The notes below the pieces were generated by a model. The model worked only from the letters and a program-made list of their open reading frames with translations, searched no databases and was not told the origin of the DNA. Position numbers and translations under genes: made by a program. Positions 1 to 6,923 of a DNA stretch of 15,988 nucleotides are shown piece after piece. Positions within the stretch are counted from its first letter, which is position 1; every line of letters starts with the position of its first letter. Origin of the DNA: Firmicutes bacterium UBA1422 (GTDB taxonomy: Bacteria > Bacillota > Clostridia > Peptostreptococcales > Anaerovoracaceae); contig DBPK01000021.1 of the NCBI GenBank assembly GCA_002304835.1, forward strand, positions 350 to 16,337, written 5' to 3'.

Positions 1-2
1 TG

Positions 3-434
3 ATTTTGAGATCTCTTATCGGAGTTTTTGAATTGATGATAGCTGCCGACGGGGGTGAACTGATAGGGGACAAAAAAGTATTTGAGCAGTTTTCAGGGGA
101 GTATATGGATATTTTCAATGAGATGGTGCCTGATGCGGAAAAGGTATATTATCAGAGCTGGGCATTTGATATGAAAAAGCCCGAAACTGATCCTGCCATG
201 AAGCTGTTTTACAATATATCTCTCGAAGAAGAAGGGCCTAACGACGGTCTTGTTTCAGTGGCTTCCGCCATGTGGGGGAATTTCAGGGGAGTATATGAGG
301 GCCCACAAGGGAAGGGGATATCCCATTCTGCAGCAGTGGGGAAAAGACCGAAGCTTTTATCTGAGGGAGAAACAAAAGCCCTGGAAGGTTTTTATATCCG
401 TATGGTTTGTGAGCTTAAAGAATCGGGATACTAA
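3..434 (+). CDS. Lipase-like alpha/beta hydrolase, C-terminal part (5' truncated)
   Basis: The reading frame is open at the left edge, so only the C-terminal 140 or so residues are present. The visible part carries the end of a serine-hydrolase fold of the secreted triacylglycerol-lipase type: an N-D-G-L-V segment, which in such lipases holds the catalytic aspartate, followed by S-A-x-W-G-x-F and then G-I-S-H, where the histidine would complete the triad. The nucleophile serine and any signal peptide would lie outside the window, so substrate and location cannot be judged. The first in-frame start-like codon is a TTG at position 6, but it has no ribosome site and the family needs more N-terminal sequence, so I treat the gene as partial. 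The stop codon lies 28 bp before a strong terminator. Assignment to a lipase rather than another hydrolase is by motif memory only. Confidence 0.65.
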   Translation: MLRSLIGVFELMIAADGGELIGDKKVFEQFSGEYMDIFNEMVPDAEKVYYQSWAFDMKKPETDPAMKLFYNISLEEEGPNDGLVSVASAMWGNFRGVYEGPQGKGISHSAAVGKRPKLLSEGETKALEGFYIRMVCELKESGY

Positions 435-462
435 GCATCACTTTGAATTTGACAAAAAACCA

Positions 463-488
463 AAAGACCGTCATTTATGACGGTCTTT
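463..488. terminator. Bidirectional intrinsic terminator between convergent genes
   Basis: A near-perfect 12-bp inverted repeat (AAAGACCGTCAT / ATGACGGTCTTT) with a minimal TT centre. The outer A/T runs give a U-tract on either strand. It sits between the stop of the rightward hydrolase gene and the stop of the leftward ald gene, and probably ends both transcripts. Confidence 0.85.
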
Positions 489-535
489 GTAATGTTGCTG
501 CAATTCCTTTAAAAGTGTGTATCAGCGGAAACAGT

Positions 536-1651
536 CTATGCAAAAAGCTCCTTTGGATCATCGTATTTCAGATCAAAACTCAAGGCAACATTTTCACATG
601 TGAGTTTGCCATGGTAGGTATTAACTGCCGAATATATGACTTTGTTTTCTTTGCAGGCAGTTTCAAGGCCTTTGTTGGCTATCTCAAGACCGTACTTCAG
701 AGTGGCATTAGTAAGGGCTATGGTAGATGTCCTGGGTACCGCTCCCGGCATATTTCCTACGCAGTAATGAACTATGCCGTCAACAACAAATGTCGGGTCT
801 GAATGGCTGGTCACCTTTGTGGTTTCCCCACAGCCACCCTGGTCAACGGCCACATCAACAAAAATGCTACCCGGCGTCATATCTTTTAGATATTCTCTCT
901 TCATTATTTTGGGAGCTGCTTTTCCCGGGATAAGCACGGATCCTATAACCACATCAGCTGTTTTTGTCAGTTCCTCGATATGTGCATCGGTGCTGTATAT
1001 GGTCTGGATACGGGCACCGAATATGTCATCCAGGTAGGAAAGTCTTTCCAGGTTTATGTCTGTGATCGTTACATTTGCACCCATGCCGACTGCTATCTTG
1101 CAGGCATTTGTGCCGACATTTCCTCCTCCCAGGATAAGTACATTGGCTTTAGGTGTGCCGGGGACTCCGGAAAGAAGAAGGCCTGAACCACCAAAGGTCT
1201 TTTCGATGTATTTGGCGGCTTCCTGGATACTCAGGCGGCCGGCTATCTGGCTCATGGGAGCCAGAAGTGGAAGACTTCCGTTCTTTTCTGTGAGAGTTTC
1301 ATAGGCAACGCCTTTTATGCCCGAAGAAAGCATTGCATCGGTCAAAGGACGCTCTGCTGCCAGATGAAGATATGTATAAAGTATCATATCTTTTCTGAAG
1401 TATTTATATTCGGATTCCAGCGGCTCTTTTACTTTTATCATCATATCGCAGCTGTCCCATACTTCTTTTGCTTCTGCAATTATATCAGCACCTGCTGCAG
1501 CATATTCTTCATCAGAAAAACCTGATCCTTCTCCTGCACCTTTTTCGATTAGGACCGAATGTCCTGCAGAGACATAAGATTTTACATTGGTTGGTGTCAT
1601 TCCTACACGGAACTCGTTATTTTTTATTTCTTTGACGCATCCAACTTTCAT
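536..1651 (-). CDS. ald: Alanine dehydrogenase
   Basis: A 371-residue NAD-dependent L-alanine dehydrogenase, which interconverts alanine with pyruvate, ammonia and NADH in the cytoplasm. The protein has the full family length. Residues known from the Mycobacterium enzyme as substrate-binding or catalytic occur at the same numbers here: Arg15, Lys75 (K-V-K-E-P), His96 (Y-L-H-L-A) and Asp270 (V-D-Q-G-G-C). The NAD-binding glycine motif G-G-G-N-V-G is at 175-180, with an acidic Asp198 at the end of the next strand. The start M-K-V-G-C-V-K-E-I-K matches the family and is preceded by GGGAGG seven bases upstream. The frame stays open 23 codons further upstream, but that stretch overlaps the promoter and is not protein-like. 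The gene follows the transaldolase gene on the same strand by about 100 bp and has its own promoter candidate. Catabolic use of alanine or redox balancing are both plausible roles. Confidence 0.95.
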   Translation of the reverse strand: MKVGCVKEIKNNEFRVGMTPTNVKSYVSAGHSVLIEKGAGEGSGFSDEEYAAAGADIIAEAKEVWDSCDMMIKVKEPLESEYKYFRKDMILYTYLHLAAERPLTDAMLSSGIKGVAYETLTEKNGSLPLLAPMSQIAGRLSIQEAAKYIEKTFGGSGLLLSGVPGTPKANVLILGGGNVGTNACKIAVGMGANVTITDINLERLSYLDDIFGARIQTIYSTDAHIEELTKTADVVIGSVLIPGKAAPKIMKREYLKDMTPGSIFVDVAVDQGGCGETTKVTSHSDPTFVVDGIVHYCVGNMPGAVPRTSTIALTNATLKYGLEIANKGLETACKENKVIYSAVNTYHGKLTCENVALSFDLKYDDPKELFA

Positions 1652-1685
1652 TTCATTCCTCCCAGAAATATATTGTATACAGTAT

Positions 1686-1713
1686 AATTTACAGCCATAA
1701 TAACACTTGTCAA
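1686..1713 (-). promoter_or_regulatory. Candidate promoter of ald
   Basis: On the minus strand a perfect TTGACA (1708-1713) is followed after 16 bp by TAAATT (1686-1691, four of six consensus bases). A better -10 match, TATACT (1681-1686), lies at a long 21-bp spacing. The -35 is convincing; the exact -10 is not. The region lies between the transaldolase stop and the ald ribosome site. Confidence 0.45.
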
Positions 1714-1749
1714 AGAGCATTACAACACATAAAAGGAAAGTTTGAATTA

Positions 1750-2799
1750 TCAGAATGTTATCATGAATTTTCTTATTATATGTATCAGTTCATCATAGCC
1801 TTTAAGGAACTGATCCAGTGTCTTGTTGACAGGCCCGTAGGAATCAAATTCGCTTATATCCATTTTGTTGTAGGCTTTTTTGAAGTCCTCAAGCTGCATC
1901 AGTTGCTCAAGGAACCTTTCGGGAACAGGATCATCTATCCTGCTTTTTATTTCTGCATGGGAGTTGTTGAACATAAGCTGATAGTTGTAAGGTATAGTCA
2001 TGGAAAGGTCGCCTCCCATGAACTGGGTCCAGTGGCCCTGATGACGGTAGGCTGCCACGAGGATACGAGACCTGTAGTTTTTCTGAATGAAGATCTTATA
2101 GGCTTTTTTGATGCATGCTATACCGGCCCAGTCAAGACTTTCGGGCAGGACATTCCTGCCGTCTCTTTCGCAAGTGTATTTTAACCAGTCGTCCAGTCTT
2201 CCTGCCATGACAGTTATTACGGGATCCATATCCATTGTTTCAAGTCCTGCCGAACGTCTTTCATTAAGGCCTTTTTCCACTTGATCCGCCGCTGCCAGAG
2301 CCTGAGGGACTGAAAAAGAGACAGTGGCGTTTATGCTGACGCCGCGGGCTGTACACTCTTTTATTGCGGCAAGACCTGCTTTGGTAAGGGGTATCTTGAT
2401 CTGGATATTAGGGGCAATAGTATGAAAATGCAAGCTTTGCTCAATGAGCTTTTCTGCATTGTTAAAGTATTTTGGATTTGTCTGTATGGATATTCGGCCT
2501 TTTCCTTTCGCGGTATCAAAAATAGGTTTGAGCAAAGCGGCAGCATCAGCCGCCATTTTTTCCATGGTGAGCCATGCGATTTCATCTTCCGAAGCGCAGG
2601 GGTCCTTGGTGATGGCGGAGGTTATGAAATCTCTGTACAGATCCAGATTGTTTTCTAATACCTGTTTTACGATAACCGGGTTTGTTGTGGCACCGGAGGC
2701 ACCTCTTTGAAGGGAATACTTAAGTTCATTCAAGTCACAGGAATCGTTCCAGTAGTGGGTTTTGGGGAAGTTCTCTGTCATTTTGCGAAGCTGGTCCAT
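1750..2799 (-). CDS. Transaldolase-family protein
   Basis: A 349-residue transaldolase-family enzyme of the Schiff-base aldolase type, expected to transfer a dihydroxyacetone unit between sugar phosphates in the non-oxidative pentose phosphate pathway. The N-terminus has Asp19 in W-N-D-S-C-D followed by G-A-T-T-N-P (36-41), equivalent to the Asp17 and D-A-T-T-N-P motifs of E. coli TalB. Lys135 in I-K-I-P-L-T is the likely Schiff-base lysine, followed by G-L-x-A-I-K and N-A-T-V-S-F-S (157-163). It is longer than the 215-residue FSA/TalC group. The ATG is preceded by AGGAGA at good spacing. There is no neighbouring transketolase or other pentose phosphate gene, so the physiological substrate is not confirmed by context; the nearest co-oriented gene is ald. 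The family call is firm; strict transaldolase activity is inferred. Confidence 0.88.
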   Translation of the reverse strand: MDQLRKMTENFPKTHYWNDSCDLNELKYSLQRGASGATTNPVIVKQVLENNLDLYRDFITSAITKDPCASEDEIAWLTMEKMAADAAALLKPIFDTAKGKGRISIQTNPKYFNNAEKLIEQSLHFHTIAPNIQIKIPLTKAGLAAIKECTARGVSINATVSFSVPQALAAADQVEKGLNERRSAGLETMDMDPVITVMAGRLDDWLKYTCERDGRNVLPESLDWAGIACIKKAYKIFIQKNYRSRILVAAYRHQGHWTQFMGGDLSMTIPYNYQLMFNNSHAEIKSRIDDPVPERFLEQLMQLEDFKKAYNKMDISEFDSYGPVNKTLDQFLKGYDELIHIIRKFMITF

Positions 2800-2841
2800 T
2801 TGTTCTCCTTTATTGATGATATGAGCTTTTGGTGTCTCTTT

Positions 2842-2850
2842 ATTATATCA
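2842..2850 (-). promoter_or_regulatory. Extended -10 promoter of the transaldolase gene
   Basis: Reading leftwards, TGATATAAT is an extended -10 (TGn plus perfect TATAAT) about 43 bp before the start codon. No good -35 is visible at 16-18 bp, as is common for extended -10 promoters. Confidence 0.55.
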
Positions 2851-2875
2851 CATAAATATGAAAATATGTTATAAT
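2847..2875 (+). promoter_or_regulatory. Promoter of the small-ORF/tmk/holB/ricT cluster
   Basis: TGTTATAAT (2867-2875) is an extended -10 with a perfect TATAAT; ATCACA at 17-bp spacing (2847-2852) matches the -35 in four positions. It overlaps the upstream part of the leftward promoter, so the two form a compact back-to-back pair. Confidence 0.6.
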
Positions 2876-2914
2876 AGCATAGCTGATAATACAAAAGAAA
2901 GGAGACAGAGAATA

Positions 2915-3100
2915 ATGATATTGCTAAAAATAGCATTTGTTTTACTGCTTTGTCTTCCTCTTGCTTACCTGGCAGTCCATTTTCTGGGAGATGCCTGGAA
3001 TCAGCTGGCATTTTATATCAAAAGAAAAAAACGCATAAAGGAAAGAAATAATGAAAAAAGGTCTGTTTATTACAATGGAAGGCCCGGACGGCGCAGGTAA
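2915..3100 (+). CDS. Small single-pass membrane protein, overlaps tmk
   Basis: A 61-codon reading frame that I do not recognise. It starts with a hydrophobic stretch (about residues 3-24, rich in Leu, Ile, Ala, Val) that would span the membrane once, then a short D-A-W-N-Q segment and a strongly basic tail of Lys/Arg. An AGGAG sequence lies about ten bases before the ATG, and the gene follows directly on the promoter. Its last 50 bp overlap the start of tmk in another frame, and the C-terminal 15 or so residues there look like out-of-frame tmk sequence. Translational coupling to tmk is possible. The hydrophobic segment, the start signals and the position argue that it is real; no function can be given. 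Confidence 0.6.
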   Translation: MILLKIAFVLLLCLPLAYLAVHFLGDAWNQLAFYIKRKKRIKERNNEKRSVYYNGRPGRRR

Positions 3101-3686
3101 ATCCACACAGCTTCATTTTATAAAAAGTTTTCTTGAAGAAAAGGGAGAAAAAGCGATTTTCACAAGAGAACCCGGAGGCACCCCGATCAGTGAAAAGATA
3201 AGAAAAATAATACTGGACAAAAATAACAGCGACATGGTGCCCATGGCAGAAGCACTGCTTTATGCTGCAGCCCGTGCTCAGTTGGTTTCACAAGTAATAA
3301 AACCTGCCCTTGAAAGGGGAAAGATCGTTGTTTGCGACAGATTTGTGGATTCCAGTATAGTATACCAGGGATATGGAAGAGGCTTGGGAGAAAGCGTTAA
3401 CGTTATAAACGATTATGCGGTGGCGGGATGCATACCGGACATAACTTTTCTGATGAAACTTGCTCCGGATTTGGGAAAAAGCAGGATAAAGACGGAGAAC
3501 AAAGACAGGATCGAAAGTGAAAACAGCGATTTCCACGAAAATGTATATAGAGGATATATTGAACTTGAAAAAAGATATCCGGATAGGATAGTAACGATAG
3601 ACGCAAAGGGGACCATAGAGGAAGTCAGCAGAGAAATAGGTGCACAGCTTGAAAGGATACTAAAAAACCGAAATGATTTTCAGTGA
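3051..3686 (+). CDS. tmk: Thymidylate kinase
   Basis: A 211-residue dTMP kinase, which phosphorylates dTMP to dTDP with ATP, an essential cytoplasmic step in dTTP supply. The P-loop E-G-P-D-G-A-G-K-S-T is at 10-19, the T-R-E-P-G-G motif at 38-43, the C-D-R-F motif at 95-98 and the Y-Q-G-Y-G-R-G-L-G motif at 105-113, all in the family order. The usual D-x-x-P-E after the fourth strand reads K-L-A-P-D, so the acidic residue there is absent, a small departure. Length is normal. AAGGAAAG seven bases before the ATG fits as ribosome site. It overlaps the small membrane ORF upstream and holB downstream (14 bp), so it is part of one transcription unit, the same order as tmk and holB in B. subtilis. 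Confidence 0.97.
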   Translation: MKKGLFITMEGPDGAGKSTQLHFIKSFLEEKGEKAIFTREPGGTPISEKIRKIILDKNNSDMVPMAEALLYAAARAQLVSQVIKPALERGKIVVCDRFVDSSIVYQGYGRGLGESVNVINDYAVAGCIPDITFLMKLAPDLGKSRIKTENKDRIESENSDFHENVYRGYIELEKRYPDRIVTIDAKGTIEEVSREIGAQLERILKNRNDFQ

Positions 3687-4503
3687 TATAGAAAACAACG
3701 ACAAAATTATTAATGATTTGCGGACTGCCATAAACAATGGTTCGGTACATCATGCATATATCTTTGAGGGCCCAGGCAGCGTTGACAAAAAATCCTTTGC
3801 AAAGGCCTTCACAAAAGCCCTGCTCTGTCAAAAAGAAAAAGGAAAAGGCTGCGGCATCTGTGATGTGTGCAGAAAAACACAAAATGAGAATCATATAGAT
3901 GTTACTTTTCTGGAGGGCACTGTTGCCGAGGGACGGCACCATAAAAGCGTAAAAGACGAAGGAATAGAGATGCTCTGCTCACGGCTCCAAAAAAAACCCT
4001 TTGAAGGGGACCGCAACATAGCCATAATATGCGATGCAGACATTATGAGTGCCAGAGCGGCAAACAGGCTTCTTAAGACCCTGGAGGAACCACCCCTTGG
4101 GACAGTGATAATGCTTTTGTCCGAAAACCCCGAGGTGTTGCCAAAGACAATTCTTTCAAGATGTGTCAGATGCCGGGTGGCCGGATATGAAGAAGGAGCT
4201 TCCCCGCTGAAGGGAAAGGCTGAAGAGACAGTTTATATGCTTGTAGAAAAGGCTCCTTTTTATAAACTGAAGAAGAACATCGACTTTATAGGCAAAGACC
4301 CGGATAAGGCCGGAGAATTTCTTGACTGCATGGAAGAGACATACGGTGAACTTATCAGAGGGAAAGGGTGCAGGAGCGAGCTTTTTGAAAAGGAATATAT
4401 ATATGATGCTGTAAGTGCCATTGAAAAGGCCAAAGCAGATATAAGAAAGAAAACATCAGTTGATTATGCAGTAAAAAAAATGATTCTTGAAATCGGAGGA
4501 TAA
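3673..4503 (+). CDS. holB: DNA polymerase III, delta' subunit
   Basis: A 276-residue clamp-loader delta' subunit, which works with delta and tau/gamma to load the sliding clamp at the replication fork. The AAA+ fold is visible: H-H-A-Y-I-F-E-G-P-G at 26-35, a zinc module with Cys52, Cys60, Cys63 and Cys66, the N-R-L-L-K-T-L-E-E-P-P segment at 131-141 and the S-R-C motif at 162-164. The P-loop is degenerate (G-P-G-S-V-D-K-K-S, lacking the glycine before the lysine), consistent with delta' being a non-hydrolysing subunit. The gene starts inside the end of tmk and stops two bases before ricT, implying co-translation. At 276 residues it is shorter than typical E. coli (334) or Bacillus (about 330) versions; the C-terminal third diverges but the collar domain appears present. 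Confidence 0.9.
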   Translation: MIFSDIENNDKIINDLRTAINNGSVHHAYIFEGPGSVDKKSFAKAFTKALLCQKEKGKGCGICDVCRKTQNENHIDVTFLEGTVAEGRHHKSVKDEGIEMLCSRLQKKPFEGDRNIAIICDADIMSARAANRLLKTLEEPPLGTVIMLLSENPEVLPKTILSRCVRCRVAGYEEGASPLKGKAEETVYMLVEKAPFYKLKKNIDFIGKDPDKAGEFLDCMEETYGELIRGKGCRSELFEKEYIYDAVSAIEKAKADIRKKTSVDYAVKKMILEIGG

Positions 4504-4505
4504 TA

Positions 4506-5429
4506 ATGATTAATGTAGTTGGTATAAAATTCAGGAGTGCGGGAAAAGTTTATTATTTTGATCCGGGAGAATTCCAGCTGTCTCTCGGTGACAGCGTAAT
4601 AGTTGAAACGGCCAGGGGCATGGAATTCGGCACTGTTACCAGAGAAGCAGGAGCTGTAAAGAAATCTGAAATAGTACAGCCTCTGAAGAAGATCGTAAGA
4701 AAAGCCGATGAAAAGGATATAAAAATCTATGAAGAAAACCTTCATAAAAAGCAAAAGGCTCTGGACCTCTGCCAGGAAAAGATAGAAAAGCACGCACTTG
4801 ACATGAAGCTTATTGATGTTGAGTATACCTTTGACAACAATAAGATAATTTTTTATTTCACTTCCGATGGAAGGGTGGATTTCAGAGAGCTTGTGAGAGA
4901 TCTCGCGGGAGTATTCCGCATGAGGATAGAGTTAAGACAGATAGGAGTCAGAGATGAAGCCAAAATGCTGGGAGGCATAGGTAACTGCGGAAAAGGACTA
5001 TGCTGCCATGAATGGCTCAGCGATTTTGAACCTGTTTCCATAAAAATGGCAAAGCTGCAAAACCTTTCTTTGAATCCAACAAAGATATCCGGTATTTGCG
5101 GAAGACTTATGTGTTGCCTCAAATATGAAAATGATGTATATATGGAAATGAAAAAAGGTATGCCCGAGCAGGGAGAGAAAATAAAGATCCCTGAAGGAAT
5201 GGCCATAGTAATGGAATCAAATATATTGCAGAACAAAGTGAAATCAAGACTTATAATCGAGGAAGAAGATAAAGAGAATGATATCCACGGGAAACTTAGC
5301 ACAGAGTTATACATCTACAGCAAAGAAGAAATACAAAGGTTGGGAAGAAAAGGCACAGCCAGATCCGTGGAACCAGAAATAAACGAAGAAGAGATACCCG
5401 AAGAGATCAAGGAGCTGTTGAAAGACTGA
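4506..5429 (+). CDS. ricT: RicT (YaaT), PSP1-domain iron-sulfur protein
   Basis: A 307-residue PSP1-domain protein. In B. subtilis RicT forms a complex with RicA (YmcA) and RicF (YlbF) that carries [4Fe-4S] clusters and directs RNase Y to mRNA maturation targets; here the role is inferred from homology. The PSP1 region runs from the N-terminus to roughly residue 145, including V-E-T-A-R-G-M-E-F-G-T-V. Six cysteines are clustered as expected for cluster binding: Cys161, Cys166, Cys167, Cys198, Cys203 and Cys204, in C-G-K-G-L-C-C and C-G-R-L-M-C-C. The C-terminus (from about 250) is a charged, Glu-rich tail. The ribosome site GGAGG lies at the very end of holB, and only two bases separate the two genes. 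Placement after holB matches Bacillus, although the small gene yabA that follows ricT there is absent here. Confidence 0.95.
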   Translation: MINVVGIKFRSAGKVYYFDPGEFQLSLGDSVIVETARGMEFGTVTREAGAVKKSEIVQPLKKIVRKADEKDIKIYEENLHKKQKALDLCQEKIEKHALDMKLIDVEYTFDNNKIIFYFTSDGRVDFRELVRDLAGVFRMRIELRQIGVRDEAKMLGGIGNCGKGLCCHEWLSDFEPVSIKMAKLQNLSLNPTKISGICGRLMCCLKYENDVYMEMKKGMPEQGEKIKIPEGMAIVMESNILQNKVKSRLIIEEEDKENDIHGKLSTELYIYSKEEIQRLGRKGTARSVEPEINEEEIPEEIKELLKD

Positions 5430-6166
5430 TGCCCCCGGAGAGAAAAGACAAAATAGGATTCGGAAACCTTACCCTGATCCAAAAACCCGGAGATTTTTGT
5501 TATGGAGTCGATGCGGTCATAATCTCGGATTTTGCAGCAAAATGTAAAAAACCCATAAAAAAGGCAGCTGACATGGGGACGGGAACGGGAATAATCCCAC
5601 TTATTTTGAGTTATAAGACCCGGATACCAGAGATAGTCGGATTCGAGATACAAAAGGATGCTCTTGAACTGGCAAGAAGAAATGTGTCAGAAAACGGTCT
5701 TGACAGCAGGATAAAAATAGTCGACTGCGATATAAAAAATATACCCGGAAATCTTTGCGGCACCATGGACATGGTGGTGACGAACCCCCCCTATGTGGCA
5801 GTAGGCAGCGGGTTAAAAAATCCCGATGTGCCCATGGCCGGAGCTAGGCATGAGATAACAGCGGACATGAATGATTTTTTTAATGCGGCAGCTAAGCTTC
5901 TCAAAAACAAGGGCGATTTCTATATGGTCCACAGACCGTCCAGGCTTACTGACCTCTTGTTTTTTGCCAGGAAGAACGGTCTTGAACCCAAAGAAATGAG
6001 ACTTGTTTGTCCCGATAAAGAAAAAACCGCCAATATCGTCATGCTCCACTGCACAAAAGGCGGAGGGAAAGAACTTAAAATACTGAAGCCCCTTTTCATT
6101 TATGATATGGTGGGAAACTATTCCCGGGAGATAATGGGTATATACGAGAGAGAATGCCAAAAGTAA
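5429..6166 (+). CDS. TrmN6/YabB-like SAM-dependent methyltransferase
   Basis: A 245-residue class I SAM methyltransferase of the TrmN6 (YfiC) / YabB group, which in E. coli makes m6A37 in tRNA1Val. The N-terminus has the family signature around Q-K-P-G-D-F-C-Y-G-V-D-A-V (18-30). SAM-binding motif I is D-M-G-T-G-T-G-I-I-P-L (48-58), the acidic end of strand two is F-E-I (72-74), and the amino-methylating N-P-P-Y signature is at 119-122, followed by G-A-R-H-E. The start codon overlaps the ricT stop (TGATG), so expression is probably coupled; the nearest GGAG is 14 bases upstream, which supports coupling over independent initiation. The position equals that of yabB in B. subtilis. The methyltransferase family is certain; the exact tRNA target is not. 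Confidence 0.9.
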   Translation: MPPERKDKIGFGNLTLIQKPGDFCYGVDAVIISDFAAKCKKPIKKAADMGTGTGIIPLILSYKTRIPEIVGFEIQKDALELARRNVSENGLDSRIKIVDCDIKNIPGNLCGTMDMVVTNPPYVAVGSGLKNPDVPMAGARHEITADMNDFFNAAAKLLKNKGDFYMVHRPSRLTDLLFFARKNGLEPKEMRLVCPDKEKTANIVMLHCTKGGGKELKILKPLFIYDMVGNYSREIMGIYERECQK

Positions 6167-6184
6167 ACCTATTACCGAGGTTTA
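6164..6184 (+). other. Weak stem-loop at the 3' end of the methyltransferase gene
   Basis: TAAACCT and AGGTTTA form a 7-bp stem around a 7-nt loop, beginning at the stop codon. No U-tract follows, so it is not a convincing intrinsic terminator; it may stabilise the mRNA end or be chance. Confidence 0.25.
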
Positions 6185-6194
6185 GAAAAACATA

Positions 6195-6223
6195 TTGAAA
6201 AATCCCATATAATAAGGGATAAT
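6195..6223 (+). promoter_or_regulatory. Promoter of the small membrane-anchored protein
   Basis: TTGAAA (6195-6200), a 17-bp spacer and GATAAT (6218-6223) each match consensus in five of six positions at the ideal distance, about 33 bp before the next start codon. Confidence 0.65.
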
Positions 6224-6256
6224 GATATACACGCCAAAAACACGGGAGGTAGAAAG

Positions 6257-6586
6257 ATGGATATGACAATAACGCTGAAAGATGCCATGCTTTTCCTTAT
6301 ATTCGGAGGGCTTTTTGTCCTGATAATCTATTTGATAGTGCTCATTAAAAATGTTATAACTTCTGTCAAAAATGCCAACGCCATCATGGAAGACACGAAG
6401 ACTATGACAGGGATAGCAAAAAAAAGATCCGAAGATGTGGATAATATGCTGGATGGAGTAAAAGACTCCGTAACCGGTTTCACAGATGCTATGAAAGGAA
6501 AAGAGAGCGTGATAAAATCCCTTTCATCAATTGCTTCTGCAGTGACATCGCTTGTCAATCTTATCAAAAAAAATGAAAAAGGTTGA
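6257..6586 (+). CDS. Membrane-anchored helical protein (DUF948-like)
   Basis: A 109-residue protein with one transmembrane segment near the N-terminus (about residues 10-31, I-F-G-G-L-F-V-L-I-I-Y-L) and a mostly helical, polar remainder with heptad-like spacing (N-A-I-M-E-D-T-K-T, D-N-M-L-D-G-V-K-D-S-V-T-G-F). This layout resembles DUF948 and YtxH-like proteins of Firmicutes, which are membrane-tethered coiled coils of unclear function. A GGGAGG lies seven bases before the ATG. The gene has its own promoter, and its stop codon forms part of the -35 of the AbrB-like gene. I do not claim a function; the family resemblance is from layout, not from a signature motif. Confidence 0.75.
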   Translation: MDMTITLKDAMLFLIFGGLFVLIIYLIVLIKNVITSVKNANAIMEDTKTMTGIAKKRSEDVDNMLDGVKDSVTGFTDAMKGKESVIKSLSSIASAVTSLVNLIKKNEKG

Positions 6587-6611
6587 CAAATTTACAAATA
6601 TAGGCAATAAT
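6583..6611 (+). promoter_or_regulatory. Promoter of the AbrB-like gene
   Basis: Perfect TTGACA (6583-6588), 17-bp spacer, AATAAT (6606-6611, five of six). The -35 contains the TGA stop of the gene before it. The transcript would have a leader of about 45 nt. Confidence 0.75.
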
Positions 6612-6661
6612 ATATCTTACTTACAATTTTGTTCAGAATTGGTTGAAAGGAGATTATATAG

Positions 6662-6904
6662 ATGAAAGCTACAGGGATCGTACGTAAAGTCGACGAGCTG
6701 GGCAGGATCGTATTGCCTATTGAATTGAGAAGGACCTTGAATATTGAGATCAAAGACCCGATTGAAATTTATGTTGATGATGATTATATTTTGCTGAAGA
6801 AATATGAACCCGCATGTGTTTTCTGCGGAAACGCAAAAGACATAAAAAGTATCGGTGGCAAGAACGTTTGCATGAACTGCATAGAGGAACTCAAAAAACT
6901 TTAA
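6662..6904 (+). CDS. AbrB-family transition regulator with C-terminal zinc knuckle
   Basis: An 80-residue DNA-binding protein of the AbrB/SpoVT swapped-hairpin family. Residues 1-47 read as the AbrB DNA-binding domain (M-K-A-T-G-I-V-R-K-V-D-E-L-G-R-I-V-L-P-I-E-L-R-R), which dimerises to bind AT-rich promoter DNA. The C-terminal part differs from B. subtilis AbrB: it has Cys52-x2-Cys55 and Cys70-x2-Cys73, a four-cysteine knuckle likely to hold zinc. AAGGAG lies nine bases before the ATG. In B. subtilis abrB lies downstream of the same tmk-holB-yaaT-yabB block, so position supports the call. It has its own promoter and terminator, so it is monocistronic. Target genes cannot be inferred. Confidence 0.9.
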   Translation: MKATGIVRKVDELGRIVLPIELRRTLNIEIKDPIEIYVDDDYILLKKYEPACVFCGNAKDIKSIGGKNVCMNCIEELKKL

Positions 6905-6923
6905 AGAAACACGTAAACAAGCC

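Noticed and set aside
1652..1720. 23-codon N-terminal extension of ald
   Set aside because: It covers the promoter and ribosome site and bears no resemblance to the family; the GGGAGG-preceded ATG at 1651 gives the normal N-terminus with active-site residues at the expected numbers.
4853..5314. Long minus-strand frame of 153 codons opposite ricT
   Set aside because: It is Ser/Phe/Pro-rich shadow coding against a clearly conserved gene, with no ribosome site or promoter.
6164..6184. Intrinsic terminator after the methyltransferase gene
   Set aside because: The stem is short and A/T-rich and has no U-tract, so I list it only as a stem-loop.
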